Source of the DNA: Aphanomyces cochlioides
Taxonomy: Eukaryota > Oomycota > Saprolegniomycetes > Saprolegniales > Verrucalvaceae
Reading direction: 5' to 3'
Length of the DNA stretch: 64,000 nucleotides
NCBI GenBank assembly: GCA_019828595.1
Contig: JAHQRK010000005.1
Location: 558,001-622,000 of the forward strand
Position 1 is the first letter of the stretch, and each line of letters begins with the position of its first letter. Positions 35,972 through 45,760 of this stretch are shown here, one piece after another. The position numbers and the translations under genes were made by a program. The notes under the pieces were generated by a model. It saw only the letters and a program-made list of their open reading frames with translations. It made no database searches and was not told the DNA's origin.

Positions 35972-37069
35972 ATGGCAGGAATCCTGGAGCGGTACGATGT
36001 GTTCCGATCGGTGCTTTCGAATGAAGCGTTCATCCTGATGATGACAGCGTACCAAGATGGATTCTTTGGAGATCTCATGCCGCGCGTTGAGGAGTGGAAG
36101 TCCATGCATCGCGAGTTCAGCTATTATCTCTTGCCGGAGCGCTATGAACCATTCTTCGCCTCCTCGTCGACGAAAGGCCGCAAAGTATCGGGTGGTTTTG
36201 ACTTGGGCATCAATTGGGTCGGCCGTGATCCGCGATTCCTTCTCCATATATCGATCTTTGAGAACGATTTACCCCTCGTGAAGCGGTGGCTGGCTTGCCG
36301 TGGTCGACGCTACTTGACTCCGAGAGCAATGGACTGTGCAGCCCGATATGGTCATATGGAAATCCTACAATACTTTCATTCCCTTAATCTCCCATGCACG
36401 ATGCAAGCTATGATCTCTGCGGCTTGCTTTGGACACATGGCCGTCGTTGAGTTCCTCCATTGGCATCGTCGCGAAGGGTGCAATACTGAAGCTATGGATT
36501 ACGCAGCCGAGCATGGTCACCTCGACATTGTTAAATTCCTCCACACTCATCGACGTGAAGGATGCACGTATGCCGCGATGAACTTCGCCGCAAAGAATGG
36601 GCACCTCGACGTTGTGCAATTCTTGCATACTCATCGCGCCGAAGGATGCACTGAAGATGCCATGGATTTTGCAGCTCTTGGTGGTCATCTCGAAGTGCTC
36701 AGGTATCTCCAAGCAGAGCGAACGGAAGGATGCACAACGTATGCTATGAATCATGCCGCGGCTCGAGGTTACTTGCAAGTTGTCGAGTTTCTTCACACAC
36801 ACCGTTCAGAAGGATGCACGAAGGCTGCAATGGACGAGGCTGCTGCGAACGGCCATCTTGAAGTCGTCCGCTTCCTTCACGAGAATCGTCACGAAGGCTG
36901 TACCGAGAAAGCTTTGGAAGAAGCCGTCCGTCGTGGCCATTTGAAGATGGTGCAATTCCTCGTGGAGAACCGCACGGAAGGTAACGTCAAGCATGCCAAG
37001 CAGCTCGCCGAGACTGTCGGCCAGTACGAAGTGTTGCGCTATTTGATTTCCATCGGAGTGGAGAGTTGA
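35972..37069 (+). CDS. Ankyrin-repeat protein
   Basis: 365 residues from the Met starting MAGILERYDVFRSV; an upstream in-frame Met would add 22 unlikely residues. After a unique N-terminal ~100 residues come roughly nine ankyrin-type repeats of 31 residues with the register EGCT..AM..AA..GHLEVV.FLH.HR. These arrays are very abundant in oomycete genomes and mediate protein binding; the partner is unknown. The gene appears intact and intron-free. Its start is only about 100 bp from the right end of the pogo element, so promoter sequence may derive partly from the transposon. Confidence 0.88.
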   Translation: MAGILERYDVFRSVLSNEAFILMMTAYQDGFFGDLMPRVEEWKSMHREFSYYLLPERYEPFFASSSTKGRKVSGGFDLGINWVGRDPRFLLHISIFENDLPLVKRWLACRGRRYLTPRAMDCAARYGHMEILQYFHSLNLPCTMQAMISAACFGHMAVVEFLHWHRREGCNTEAMDYAAEHGHLDIVKFLHTHRREGCTYAAMNFAAKNGHLDVVQFLHTHRAEGCTEDAMDFAALGGHLEVLRYLQAERTEGCTTYAMNHAAARGYLQVVEFLHTHRSEGCTKAAMDEAAANGHLEVVRFLHENRHEGCTEKALEEAVRRGHLKMVQFLVENRTEGNVKHAKQLAETVGQYEVLRYLISIGVES

Positions 37070-37644
37070 ACAGTTGAAAATGTTCAAAATAGTCCAGTAA
37101 GTGGTCTTAAATGTATGTATATTTTGAATGTGTAGACTTGCTTACTCGGCGACACGACTCTCTCTCAATGCAATATTTCCTATCGAGCTCAATTCATTAA
37201 GAGCACACTCTTAGACACAACCACAAGAAAAGACCATCGCAGATTTACACATTGATGGGCAAGGCATGAGTACAATAAAGCAATTAACTCGCAAGTAGAG
37301 AGAGCAACTTGAGGGCGAGATTTTGGCTCCAGTACTTTTTCTTTTTTTAGCAGCTAGGGTGTCAAATTGAGCTTTAGCTGCAATAAAAATGAGCTTGATG
37401 GCCTCTAGGAATACTTAAAGGGCCCACAATTATGTGAAAGTCTATGACAAGGGAAAGTCAATAGAACATGCTTGCAGGGTCTGCGTTGGATATCTCAATC
37501 TAGTTAATAAAATATTGTTATTGGCTATAAATAAAATATTTAAGCCAATAAAATCTCACTATCACTTATATAATAAAATAGAATGATGTATTCTGGATTG
37601 AGAATTTGTACGGGAAAAAACATAAATAATCGGAATTTTATTTT
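37070..37644. other. Intergenic, no gene seen
   Basis: AT-rich, no supported frame. It ends at the terminus-like sequence at 37645. Confidence 0.5.
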
Positions 37645-37740
37645 GGGAAAATGTCAAAATGTGTATAACATTTGGAAATTTTTCATTTTTGTGTAAATTG
37701 AGGTTAGGGCAACATTGACAACCATTCATTATTTTGACAT

Positions 37741-38930
37741 TTGCTTTCAAGACAACAAATGAACTTTGAGAAAATTTCCGACAACGGACATCAAAGATCA
37801 AGCTATGTAGAATCACATGCAGATGAGCATATTTCTGTTCTGGAAGAATTGCGACTGAGGGACGTCTTCAAAGAAGATAGCATCACGACTGTCCCAACAT
37901 ATGAGCAGAAGGAGCGGCTGTCCAAGAAGCAGCGTGTGGTGAAGGCCGGTTACACCTAGCCAAAAGCAAGAAAGAAATGCAACAAGGGAAAACGAGTGAC
38001 CGTGGGAGATTCAAAGCGCGTCTACCATGGTGGTGTGGTGAAATGCTTGTACTTCTCTGTTATGAAGGGTGCCCCCAAGCCTCGACATGACACCAACGCA
38101 ACAGAATTGCGACGATCAAACATCGTAGTTGATTCTCTTACTGATCTGGTTGTCTTGCAAAGAGATCATAAAATGAGTTTGCAAGACGAAATTGGAGAAA
38201 GCGTCGTCAACGATAAAACAAGCCAAAATTTGATGTCTTTGATGGATGAGTCTAACCTGACCGATGAATCTCAAGCCAGTCAGTTGAAGGCTGTCGTCGC
38301 AACCGCATTAACCCCAGCGAAATGGCCCGCTAATGTTTCGAGAATCAAACATACGTTGAACCGAAATGGTATCCCAACTCGAGATATCCAGAAGCTGTCG
38401 TGGTGTGAGTGTTCATCAAGATGCTTGATCGATGTTTGCCCCAATGCTTGCGAAAACATGTTTTGTGCAAACAATAACTGCGTCCTACAAAATTGTGGAA
38501 ACCGCTTGCAGGATGTGAATGGTCTGGAACTGATGATTGGGCACCTTGATCACACAGTCATGACAAGAAATCTTATTGTACGGGGAACCGTTTTTTTGGG
38601 GAGTATTCCGGTATTTTGACCACCCATGATTTTACTCTTGATGAAGGACAAGAAAACTCGTATGTTATGTTATTGAAAGCGAAGTCGAAAAATGGGAGAA
38701 AATTGTTCATCGATGCAAAAGAATACGGCAGTATCACCCGGTTCATAAATCACTCTTGTAATGCCAATTGTGGATTCTTTGAAGTCCAAAATCATCGACA
38801 TATTACTGTCGTTGTTGTAGCCATGAAGAACATCCCTCCGAACACGGGGCTTTCGGTCAACTACGGAGATGACTTGTGGTTTACATGTCAATGTGGCGCC
38901 AAGAAATGCTGCCACGCGATGTCAACTTAG
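37741..38930 (+). pseudogene. SET-domain methyltransferase-like gene
   Basis: A lysine methyltransferase-type protein. A Cys-rich AWS/pre-SET-like segment (SWCECSSRCLIDVCPNACEN, CANNNCVLQNCGN) is followed by the SET core (YGSITRFINHSCNANC, then VNYGDDLWFTC) and a post-SET-like CQCGAKKCC. TAG at 37957-37959 interrupts the N-terminal part. At about 38594 a run of seven T shifts the frame before TTHDFTLDEGQENS; eight T would restore it. It lies between the MULE left end and the transposase, so it looks like a passenger. A 526-bp piece recurs inverted at 58502-59027 with the same frameshift. Confidence 0.8.
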
Positions 38931-39140
38931 TGTGGATCACTGCATAACAAATATACAAGCAACTTTTATAGACATTTACTGGCCTAATGTGCATCGCCTC
39001 TTATTGTGACCACACTTGTTGTATTTAGAGCATCGATACGACGAAATTTCACCAACTTCGCCATTACTTCGTATGCGTTTTGTTTTGGGCCGTCCCGGTT
39101 GACGACTTACAGCCGGAGGAAGGCAGGGACTGTCTTTGTC

Positions 39141-39680
39141 TCACTTGGCCTCAAACTCCACTTCTGATTCTAAAGGTAGAAGAATAGCCTTGTTTTGGAA
39201 AGCTGCTGCATATGTTGCCACGAGGTAGCACTTTGAAAAAGCGTCATGGACCTTATCCAAATCGTTGCTTGAGGTTAAAGCTGCAATGAGATGTCGACAA
39301 GGAATGCCATATTGGTCCATGAATGGACACGTGCAATTGAAACTGATTTTGTTCACGCGACGACGCAATCTAGTACTTGCAGAACTGTTCCAGACGTACG
39401 CAAACTCATCTGACGCATGCTGAACAGCGTATTGTCCAATGGATGAGCTCTGGCGATCATACATTTTTCGAGCAGACGGCGTGACAATTAGTGCCAGGTC
39501 TACCCAGAGAGATGCTGCTTGGGATCGTTGGTAGGCTGAGTCAACCATGTTACTGCATAGCTTCAAAAAACTGGAGAGGTGCCAGGGCGCCCAATCCTTG
39601 AACCAACTGACTTCCAAACAGACTTTCAACAAAATTACTTGTACGCCAGCCATACAAAGACTGCACTCCAATGTTAGCAT
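39141..39680 (-). pseudogene. MULE transposase, C-terminal part
   Basis: Downstream half of the MULE transposase cut by the Polinton. It starts ANIGVQSLYGWRTSNFVESL right at the Polinton edge. A frameshift follows near 39560, then a SWIM zinc finger, CTCPFMDQYGIPCRHL, and ends near FEAK. SWIM fingers close MULE transposases. The upstream half is at 57172-58347. Confidence 0.85.
39675..39680. repeat. 6-bp target-site duplication, left copy
   Basis: TAGCAT immediately outside the left Polinton terminus; the second copy is at 57172-57177. Six base pairs is the duplication length typical of Polintons/Mavericks. Confidence 0.9.
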
Positions 39681-39960
39681 AGTAATAGCTGTTAAAGGTA
39701 TATCGTGGCCACTTCAAAATTCTCACGACGAGAAGCATTAGTAAGGCATCATCCATTAGCTAAGAATGGATTCTCACCCATTTCCACAACCATACGCTAG
39801 AGACACCCTCGAGCAAAAAACACAATTAACACTTGTGGAAGTGTCCAAAGGCAAAATGATCACCACTCAAAGCATTTTGCATCACCAGCATAATCTTGAC
39901 CTTCATACAGAAAATTTTAAAATTCATTTGATCTTGAACAATAATTATTTATAATATAAT
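39681..39960 (+). repeat. Polinton left terminal inverted repeat
   Basis: 280 bp, matching the reverse complement of 56892-57171 with one mismatch noticed near the inner end. The first bases are 5'-AG, as in other Polintons. The 62-codon open frame inside it is present in both repeats and is not considered a gene. Confidence 0.93.
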
Positions 39961-40129
39961 GCGATATTCAGATTTAACAAATTACCCAATAATTTACGCA
40001 AAAACTTATTGGGGGTCATTTAGCGTTCCAGAAACACTTGATCGTCCTGATAAATTAATTGTTGATAATAGGAATAAATTTGTTGAAGATTATAATATTA
40101 AATCATTAGCGAAAGAATTTTTTGTATAA
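39959..40129 (+). CDS. Small viral protein, 56 residues, unknown
   Basis: ATG at 39959 directly at the inner edge of the left repeat, stop at 40127-40129. The translation begins MRYSDLTNYPIIYAKTYWG and is rich in K, N, I and D like the virus genes. No domain is recognised. Confidence rests on composition, position and an open frame in AT-rich DNA. Confidence 0.5.
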   Translation: MRYSDLTNYPIIYAKTYWGSFSVPETLDRPDKLIVDNRNKFVEDYNIKSLAKEFFV

Positions 40130-40343
40130 ATCGATCGGGTAAAATTGCCAAATAACTGAAATGCGCAATACTTGAAATACACTTTATTACGTTTATTTTA
40201 ATATGAATACGAACATTTTTTTTGTATTCACGCCCTGGTATTCGCAAGTACTGTAGCCGTCGTACGTCAAATGACAGAGGTAGGATCGCAAGGGTGTAGA
40301 CTTTTGAGCGCCAGCAGAAACATATATATATATTGATCAATCC

Positions 40344-42036
40344 TTAGACTTCAAGCTCAAGCACATATTGTGGAATCATATTCAAATACGACAAGTCGCA
40401 CACCTGCTTCAATCGATCGATGTGCTTGGTCAAAAGCTCAAACTCATGTTTCACCTCCGGATCTTTAGAATGAGCCTTCAAATGTGAACAAGTAAAAATG
40501 TTCTTGTCGTGCAACTTCTTTTGCAGGACTGGCCCAATACCTGAAATACATCTCACGCCGGCTCCCATCAAGTCTTCCAAATGCAAATTTTGAGTGATCA
40601 ATTGTTGATTCTTGTACGAGTCGCCAATTCCTTGAGGCACAACAAATATCAGTTGAGCAAAGCGTGGGTTTTGTTTGATCTTGTCAACAAGCTCCAACTT
40701 TGCAAACAATTCCACTAATCCTGCACAATCGACTGGATGGTTTAATGATTTTGTAATTTGGAACAACAGCAACGTCTCACCCAAATGGATAAACGAGTCA
40801 ATGGACTTGAATGTTTGAGATTTCGGGATTTGATACACATTCTGAAAGACCATTTCCAAAGTAAAGTTAGTTGCAAACCGCTCATAATGCCCAATGGTCC
40901 GATTGATCGTCAGCGATATCTCTTGCCTTCGTTCGTCAAGTTGTACGCACTTGAACGTACCACCGTCAAAAAGTTTTTCATGGGCGAGATTTTCAAACAA
41001 CCATCCATTAAACGTAGACGCTTTTCCTGCACCGTCAAGCCATTTCATCAACTTTGCTCGTTCTTGGCTAAGTTTAACGGCGAGTTGGTTGTAAATCCGT
41101 ATTCCAATCCAATCCGAACCAAACTCGAGTGTTGCAAATGTTGGATCCTCTTCAGGAATGTAATGCAGCAGTCGATGAACTACAAGATTTAACGGCACAG
41201 ACATTTCAAAGCACGCTTGAACATCCTCCAACGTTTTAATCTTCTCAATCGCTTGTTCCATGGCGATCAATCCCTTTCGATACGCTCTGGCTGATTTTGC
41301 TAGACAATAGCGCGGGACACCACCAAACTGTCTATATCTCTCGGTCAATTCTTCGTCTGATATCTCCAAATTCAACACTTTGACGGCGTCACCCAACTCG
41401 CCCAATTCCCAAACAGGCATATACAGCTCGCAATGAGCTTCGACATTCTTCCGCATCGAATCGAGCCAACCAAAATTGGGACTTGTGAAAGTTACCATTT
41501 TCGAACGAGCAGGTTCTACCAATGGTGGTCCATCGTAGAGATGAATCGCATTTGGAATACGTTTTCCAATGTTTGGGAAATCAGTGTTATCCCAAATCAT
41601 ACTTGAACCATCAGGACTAAACACGACACAATCCTTCAATTGCCGATCCTTGTTGAAAGACGCAGTAACAAAAGTGACCTCAGGATGTTCGTTTCGGTAT
41701 CGAGAAAAGAAGTAGTCATAAAAGATCGATTTGCCAATGCCTACACAAAACACACGCGTCTGTTATCCATCTTTTAATCGTATACAAGTTCAAACCTGGT
41801 GTTCCCGTCACTGAGATGTAGTCGTATGTCTGTAGAAGTTCAATTACACGAACATAATACGACGAGTACGATTTTCTCACATAGTATTCTTCCGCGCGAT
41901 ACTTGAAAGCAGTTGGCAAGTCGACAGTCACGTCCTGCACACCTTGCGCTTCGACAGACATGTTCGTCTGCGGTGCAGGAGCTGGGACGGGATTTTGCGC
42001 TTTAAAAGCCAAGTTCGTGGTGACGATATTACCCAA
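40344..42036 (-). CDS. CRN/RHS-type protein: P-loop NTPase + REase-like nuclease
   Basis: Exons 42036-41796 and 41740-40344 (55-nt GT..AG intron splitting the Walker A), giving 545 residues. The N-terminus MGNIVT could be myristoylated. The NTPase has Walker A GTPGIGKS (residues 78-85), a Walker B-like AIHLYD and MVTFTSPN. The segment FGGVPRYCL is characteristic of the CRN/RHS NTPase family, followed by a winged-helix-like part. The C-terminal domain has WLFENLAHEKLF and, after an Asp (KSIDSF), LLFQITKS, fitting a PD-(D/E)xK fold with a Q-x-x-K variant. Such NTPase-nuclease modules form the body of many Crinklers and trypanosome RHS proteins. No ubiquitin-like CRN header is present. The gene lies inside the Polinton but is GC-richer than its neighbours, so it is probably captured cargo. 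Confidence 0.85.
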
Positions 42037-42617
42037 TCATTGCTTATCTCGTTGAATATTATCAACCAATCATGTGCAACGAAATCAGCGAATGGCAGCA
42101 ATACAAAATGTAAGGCTGTCAAAATCTCATATTAAAAATGTGTGCGATCTTCGTATTCCAACAAATATTCTTTTCAATTATTTAGAAGCAGTTAATGTGT
42201 TTCATAGGGTGTTAACATTAAGTTCTACTACTAACTCTTCTTTAGGTTTTTGGACTATGATACAATGTATATCACAAAATGTATGTAAATTTCCATTTTG
42301 ACTCCTGCGCAAACACTGCCCAAGTTGTTTGTTTTCAAAAAAATTAAAAATAGTGAAAAAACAGTTTGCGTCAATTTTCATCACTGTGGCCCCCATTTTG
42401 GACGGGCGAAGTTACCATACTCCAATATCTCACAAGTATGTTGATCCGCATTTGGTGCAAATATATTAAAATTTGTTTTGCAATAAAACATCAAACAATT
42501 TGATCATATTTTATATTTATTCAAAACGGGACAATAACAATTGCACCTATTTTAATTATTGTAAAATTTAAAGCAAGATATAGAACATATTTATGTAATA
42601 ATTACGAAAACCGTGAA
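42037..42617. other. Polinton spacer, no gene supported
   Basis: AT-rich. An open frame at 42074-42301 (+) has no recognisable content. It probably holds the upstream regions of the CRN/RHS gene (leftward) and the small gene at 42618 (rightward). Confidence 0.45.
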
Positions 42618-42827
42618 ATGTTTGACCACGTAGAGATTTATAAAACAAACGATGATGCTTATATTGTAATTACAAGTCCATACGGAGATAAAGATTATGA
42701 AGGATTCTATGGATTTAATAAAATCTGTAAATTGTATAACGATTGGGCTACTACGTATTTTAAAAGAATGAGTAAAGCAGAAATAATTAACTGTAATAAA
42801 ATATTTAAAAGCGAGTTTGGATATTAG
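42618..42827 (+). CDS. Small viral protein, 69 residues, unknown
   Basis: Starts MFDHVEIYKTNDDAYIVI. The frame is open upstream for about 40 codons (hydrophobic TITIAPILIIVKF, then RYRTYL) without an ATG, so a longer membrane-associated form with a non-AUG or spliced start is possible. Composition matches the virus. No domain is recognised. Confidence 0.55.
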   Translation: MFDHVEIYKTNDDAYIVITSPYGDKDYEGFYGFNKICKLYNDWATTYFKRMSKAEIINCNKIFKSEFGY

Positions 42828-42841
42828 TATGTTTACATCTG

Positions 42842-42985
42842 TTTCAGTTTAACTCATAGTCAATGAAATAACCATATTTTTTGTCCATCATTTGTTTGAA
42901 TTTAACTCAATGTCAATAAAAGACGTGTTTTTATATGTCCATTTGATTGAAAATAACTCAATGTCAGTCATTATATATTTGGTTA
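42842..42985. repeat. Three imperfect ~51-bp tandem repeats
   Basis: TTTAACTCATAGTCAATGAA, TTTAACTCAATGTCAATAAA and AATAACTCAATGTCAGTCA recur at intervals of about 51 bp, the first two units each ending in GTCCAT. They lie upstream of the gene at 43168 and may be regulatory or replication-related. This is inference. Confidence 0.65.
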
Positions 42986-43167
42986 ATCGGAACTGACTTG
43001 ATTTATTATTGGAAAAATATGCCGTTTTCCCGACAAAAACCTGATGAACATAACAGACAGTCCAACATTTACTCACAAAAATTGAACATCCAAACTTGAC
43101 CAATTCAAAAATTCAATATTTAATTAATTTTAAAAATACCTATCACCTATAGAATATATTAAAAATA

Positions 43168-43476
43168 ATGGAATTAAATTTCGGAAAATACAAAGCTAAG
43201 ACTATTCAAGAAGTTTTTGAGATTGATCAAAATTACTGTAAATGGTTAATAAATCAGGAAATGTTATTGTCAAACAAACCAGAAATTAAAACATATTTAA
43301 CCGAAAAATTAAAAGATGCTGATCTATCATACAAAATGCGATGGGGTAAACATAGAAATCTAACTCTGAACAAAATTAAAGAAATTGATCCAAATTATAT
43401 TGATTGGTTAAAAAATAATCAATATGTGATAGAAAATTGCCCAAAATTAATATCTGAGCTTGAAGCATTAAAATAA
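43168..43476 (+). CDS. Tandem DUF3820/exonuclease X C-terminal-like protein
   Basis: 102 residues containing two copies of the same ~45-residue module. The first is NFGKYKAKTIQEVFEIDQNY..WLI; the second is RWGKHRNLTLNKIKEIDPNY..WLK. The pattern (F/W)GK(Y/H)(K/R)..T...I...DP.Y..WL is that of the small domain found C-terminal to exonuclease X and in phage and large-virus proteins. It is presumed to bind nucleic acid or a nuclease partner. No catalytic nuclease domain is attached. Convergent with the protease gene, with stops only a base apart. Confidence 0.7.
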   Translation: MELNFGKYKAKTIQEVFEIDQNYCKWLINQEMLLSNKPEIKTYLTEKLKDADLSYKMRWGKHRNLTLNKIKEIDPNYIDWLKNNQYVIENCPKLISELEALK

Positions 43477-43477
43477 A

Positions 43478-43855
43478 TTATTCGAAATCGGAATTGTTTA
43501 GATTGTGGAATCCATCAAATAAATCCATACGATTATTCTGTTTTGCATATAACCAAAGCATACACCATATACCGCAATATTCAGCATACGTTGATTGATA
43601 TTGTTTTTTGTTATATTTTTTTATTCCTAAAACCAAAGGCGGTGGCTCGCCCATAGAATCAAAATATTCATTTTTATAAATCGCAGTCCAATGTCCAATT
43701 CCACCACCATTTTCTAACAAAATAATATAATTTCCGTTTTTGGGCAATTGTTTTTTTATTTCTTCAAAAGTGTAAATATTTGTTATTTCAACACCCAATA
43801 AATTAGATAATTTAATTAACTGATGATCGCTTGTAATTCCTTTTATTAGGTCCAT
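43478..43855 (-). CDS. PRO: Adenain-like (Ulp1-fold) cysteine protease
   Basis: The maturation protease that trims capsid proteins in Polintons and adenoviruses. 125 residues, short for the family. Catalytic residues are visible: His55 in GIGHWTAIY, Asp66 in YFDSMGE, Gln87 in YQSTYAEY, and Cys94 in YCGIWCMLW, matching the His-acid-Gln-Cys order and the C-G-x-(aromatic)-C pattern of adenain. It is transcribed divergently from the major capsid gene with about 55 bp between starts, so a shared late promoter is plausible. Probable substrates are the pVI-like protein and minor capsid protein. Confidence 0.88.
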   Translation of the reverse strand: MDLIKGITSDHQLIKLSNLLGVEITNIYTFEEIKKQLPKNGNYIILLENGGGIGHWTAIYKNEYFDSMGEPPPLVLGIKKYNKKQYQSTYAEYCGIWCMLWLYAKQNNRMDLFDGFHNLNNSDFE

Positions 43856-43910
43856 TTAAATAATTTAAAAAATAATCTTATCTGTGGCTGTATATAATTA
43901 ATAAAATATA

Positions 43911-45668
43911 ATGAGTGAGTATCAATTAGCCGATCAATTTTTATATGAAAGCTCTTTAAAGGGTGAACCATCTATTAGCGTTTCTAAAGGAAAACGAATG
44001 GTTCAAGTCCCCGATGTAAATCAAGGTAGCTATCAATCTGGTATTATTTCAATTGATGCTGCAACAAGTCTTCAAGGCGCTAAAGGCTTTGCTTCTTTAA
44101 AAGATGCTTATCTTACGCTACCATATATTGTCTCTATGAAAAATACTGGCGCTGGTACATTCGGTGCTATCAATCGTTATTGTACTGCTTTAAAAGCTGG
44201 AGTATTTAATATCATTGATTCAATGACAGTAGAACTTAATGGACAAACTATCATTACTGAATCGGATTTCAAACTCTACTGGAATAACATTCGAGCAATG
44301 ACTGAATGGAGCATTTCTGACCTTAATAAACACGGTGCTGACGCTTTTATGAGCGCGGATGATTGGCAATCTATGTCTTTTTCTTCAGCAACGACTTCGT
44401 TATCAGGCGATGGTTTTACAAACAATTTCTCAAATTGCACCGCTACTTTGGGAACTGTACCAACTGAGGCATCGTTGAAAGAAAATAATGGATTTATTTC
44501 TCGTATTTACAGCAATCCACAACTTACTGGAAACATTGACTCATCGGGAAACTATACGGGTGGAGTAAATGCCTACAATTGGATTACACAACGATCTTCT
44601 GTAGCATCAACCATTGCAGCTCAAAACGGCAAAGGAGCGTTTGTCGTAAATACTGCACCAGTGGCGGGCTCGGTTCTTGGTGTTTGGCATCATATGTTAA
44701 AAATTCGTCTTGTTGATCTTCATCCAATTTTTAAAGAATTGGATCTTATCGGAAATCCTCAATTGAAATTACGACTTAAAGTAAATAGTGGTTATTGCGA
44801 TATTGCAGTTACTACTACTGGGCTAACGTTAGCTTCTACAACTATGACAAACGGCAATACCGTTCCAGTTATGTTGGCCTCTGCTGATTCTGCAAACGCT
44901 CTTGCTGGATGTAATACAGCTTCGACGACTGTTCGTTTAGCATTTGGTCCCCTTCAGAATAACATTACAACGCTAGCCCAAGCTGGGCAATACCTTCCAT
45001 TTACAACAGCCAGATTAAATATTCCATTCTATGATATTGCTAATCCGTTACCGATTGTAAGTCAGCCTGTAAAGAACGTGAAATATCTTGATTGTTATGC
45101 TCAATATTTCCGAGGAAAAGCCGGCACTGGTGCTCTTTCTTCAGCTCAACAAAATGCTACATTCAATCTTCAATTATCTGGTTCTTGGAAAAATATCAAA
45201 TATGTTTGTTTGGTACCATACAGCGAAACAAGCAGCGGACATTTTGCAAATTCGTCGGCTAACGGTGTAGAACAATTCCAAAGCCCATTTGATAGTGCGC
45301 CTTGGACTTGTCAAGCAGGTAGCTCAATTCGTAGTTTTCAAGTTCAAGTTGGGAATGACAACGTATTTAGCAAAACATTGGATTACGATTTTGAAGCTTG
45401 GAATGACGAATTTAAGAAACTTGGGGCAATTAATGGTGGTCTCACTCACGAAATTTCAAATGGTTTGATTGATTTTCAAAAGTGGCAAACGATTCAGCGT
45501 ATCATGGTTGCTGATTGCTCTCGTATCACTAATTCAGACGTTCCACAATCAGTTATCGTAAGCGGTGTTAATGCTTGCTGTCAAGGTATGAATGCTTTAG
45601 TATTTGTTGTGTATGAACGAGAGCTTTCTGTTGACCGTTTAACTGGGGAAATTCATCATTGGACTTAA
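43911..45668 (+). CDS. MCP: Major capsid protein, double jelly-roll
   Basis: 585 residues, the length expected of Polinton-type double jelly-roll capsid proteins, which form pseudo-hexameric capsomers. The N-terminal region (SVSKGKRMVQVPDVNQGSY, then SLKDAYLTLPYIV), the strand-rich TVELNGQTII and the aromatic/Asn-rich loops fit this family. The low Lys/Arg and high Ser/Thr/Asn/Gly content is typical of capsid subunits. No signal peptide or membrane segment. Divergent from the protease, followed by a GC hairpin before the convergent fibre gene. Family assignment rests on context, length and partial sequence resemblance rather than a search. Confidence 0.9.
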   Translation: MSEYQLADQFLYESSLKGEPSISVSKGKRMVQVPDVNQGSYQSGIISIDAATSLQGAKGFASLKDAYLTLPYIVSMKNTGAGTFGAINRYCTALKAGVFNIIDSMTVELNGQTIITESDFKLYWNNIRAMTEWSISDLNKHGADAFMSADDWQSMSFSSATTSLSGDGFTNNFSNCTATLGTVPTEASLKENNGFISRIYSNPQLTGNIDSSGNYTGGVNAYNWITQRSSVASTIAAQNGKGAFVVNTAPVAGSVLGVWHHMLKIRLVDLHPIFKELDLIGNPQLKLRLKVNSGYCDIAVTTTGLTLASTTMTNGNTVPVMLASADSANALAGCNTASTTVRLAFGPLQNNITTLAQAGQYLPFTTARLNIPFYDIANPLPIVSQPVKNVKYLDCYAQYFRGKAGTGALSSAQQNATFNLQLSGSWKNIKYVCLVPYSETSSGHFANSSANGVEQFQSPFDSAPWTCQAGSSIRSFQVQVGNDNVFSKTLDYDFEAWNDEFKKLGAINGGLTHEISNGLIDFQKWQTIQRIMVADCSRITNSDVPQSVIVSGVNACCQGMNALVFVVYERELSVDRLTGEIHHWT

Positions 45669-45703
45669 ATACACCAAAAAAATACTAAACGATCAGGTGT
45701 GAG

Positions 45704-45729
45704 GACCAGACGCGTCTGCGCGTGGGGTC
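45704..45729. terminator. GC-rich hairpin between convergent capsid and fibre genes
   Basis: GACCAGACGCG and CGCGTGGGGTC can pair around a TCTG loop, with a 2-nt internal mismatch. It is conspicuous in AT-rich surroundings, located between two stop codons facing each other. A role in transcript 3' ends or replication is inferred from position only. Confidence 0.4.
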
Positions 45730-45760
45730 AAGACCAATTGCTTTTTTTTCATCGTCTCAG

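Noticed and set aside
38585..38605. Programmed -1 frameshift at the T7 run in the SET gene
   Set aside because: The left copy also has an upstream TAG and no downstream structure is obvious; an indel inherited by both copies is simpler.
39766..39954. 62-codon open frame inside both terminal repeats (also 56898-57086)
   Set aside because: It is identical simply because the repeats are identical; no domain, no start context. Treated as terminal repeat sequence.
40344..42036. Bacterial-type toxin or restriction system
   Set aside because: The spliceosomal intron and the FGGVPRY segment fit the eukaryotic CRN/RHS family better.
42842..42985. CRISPR array
   Set aside because: Only three imperfect repeats with no unique spacers of constant length, in a eukaryotic virus; not a CRISPR.
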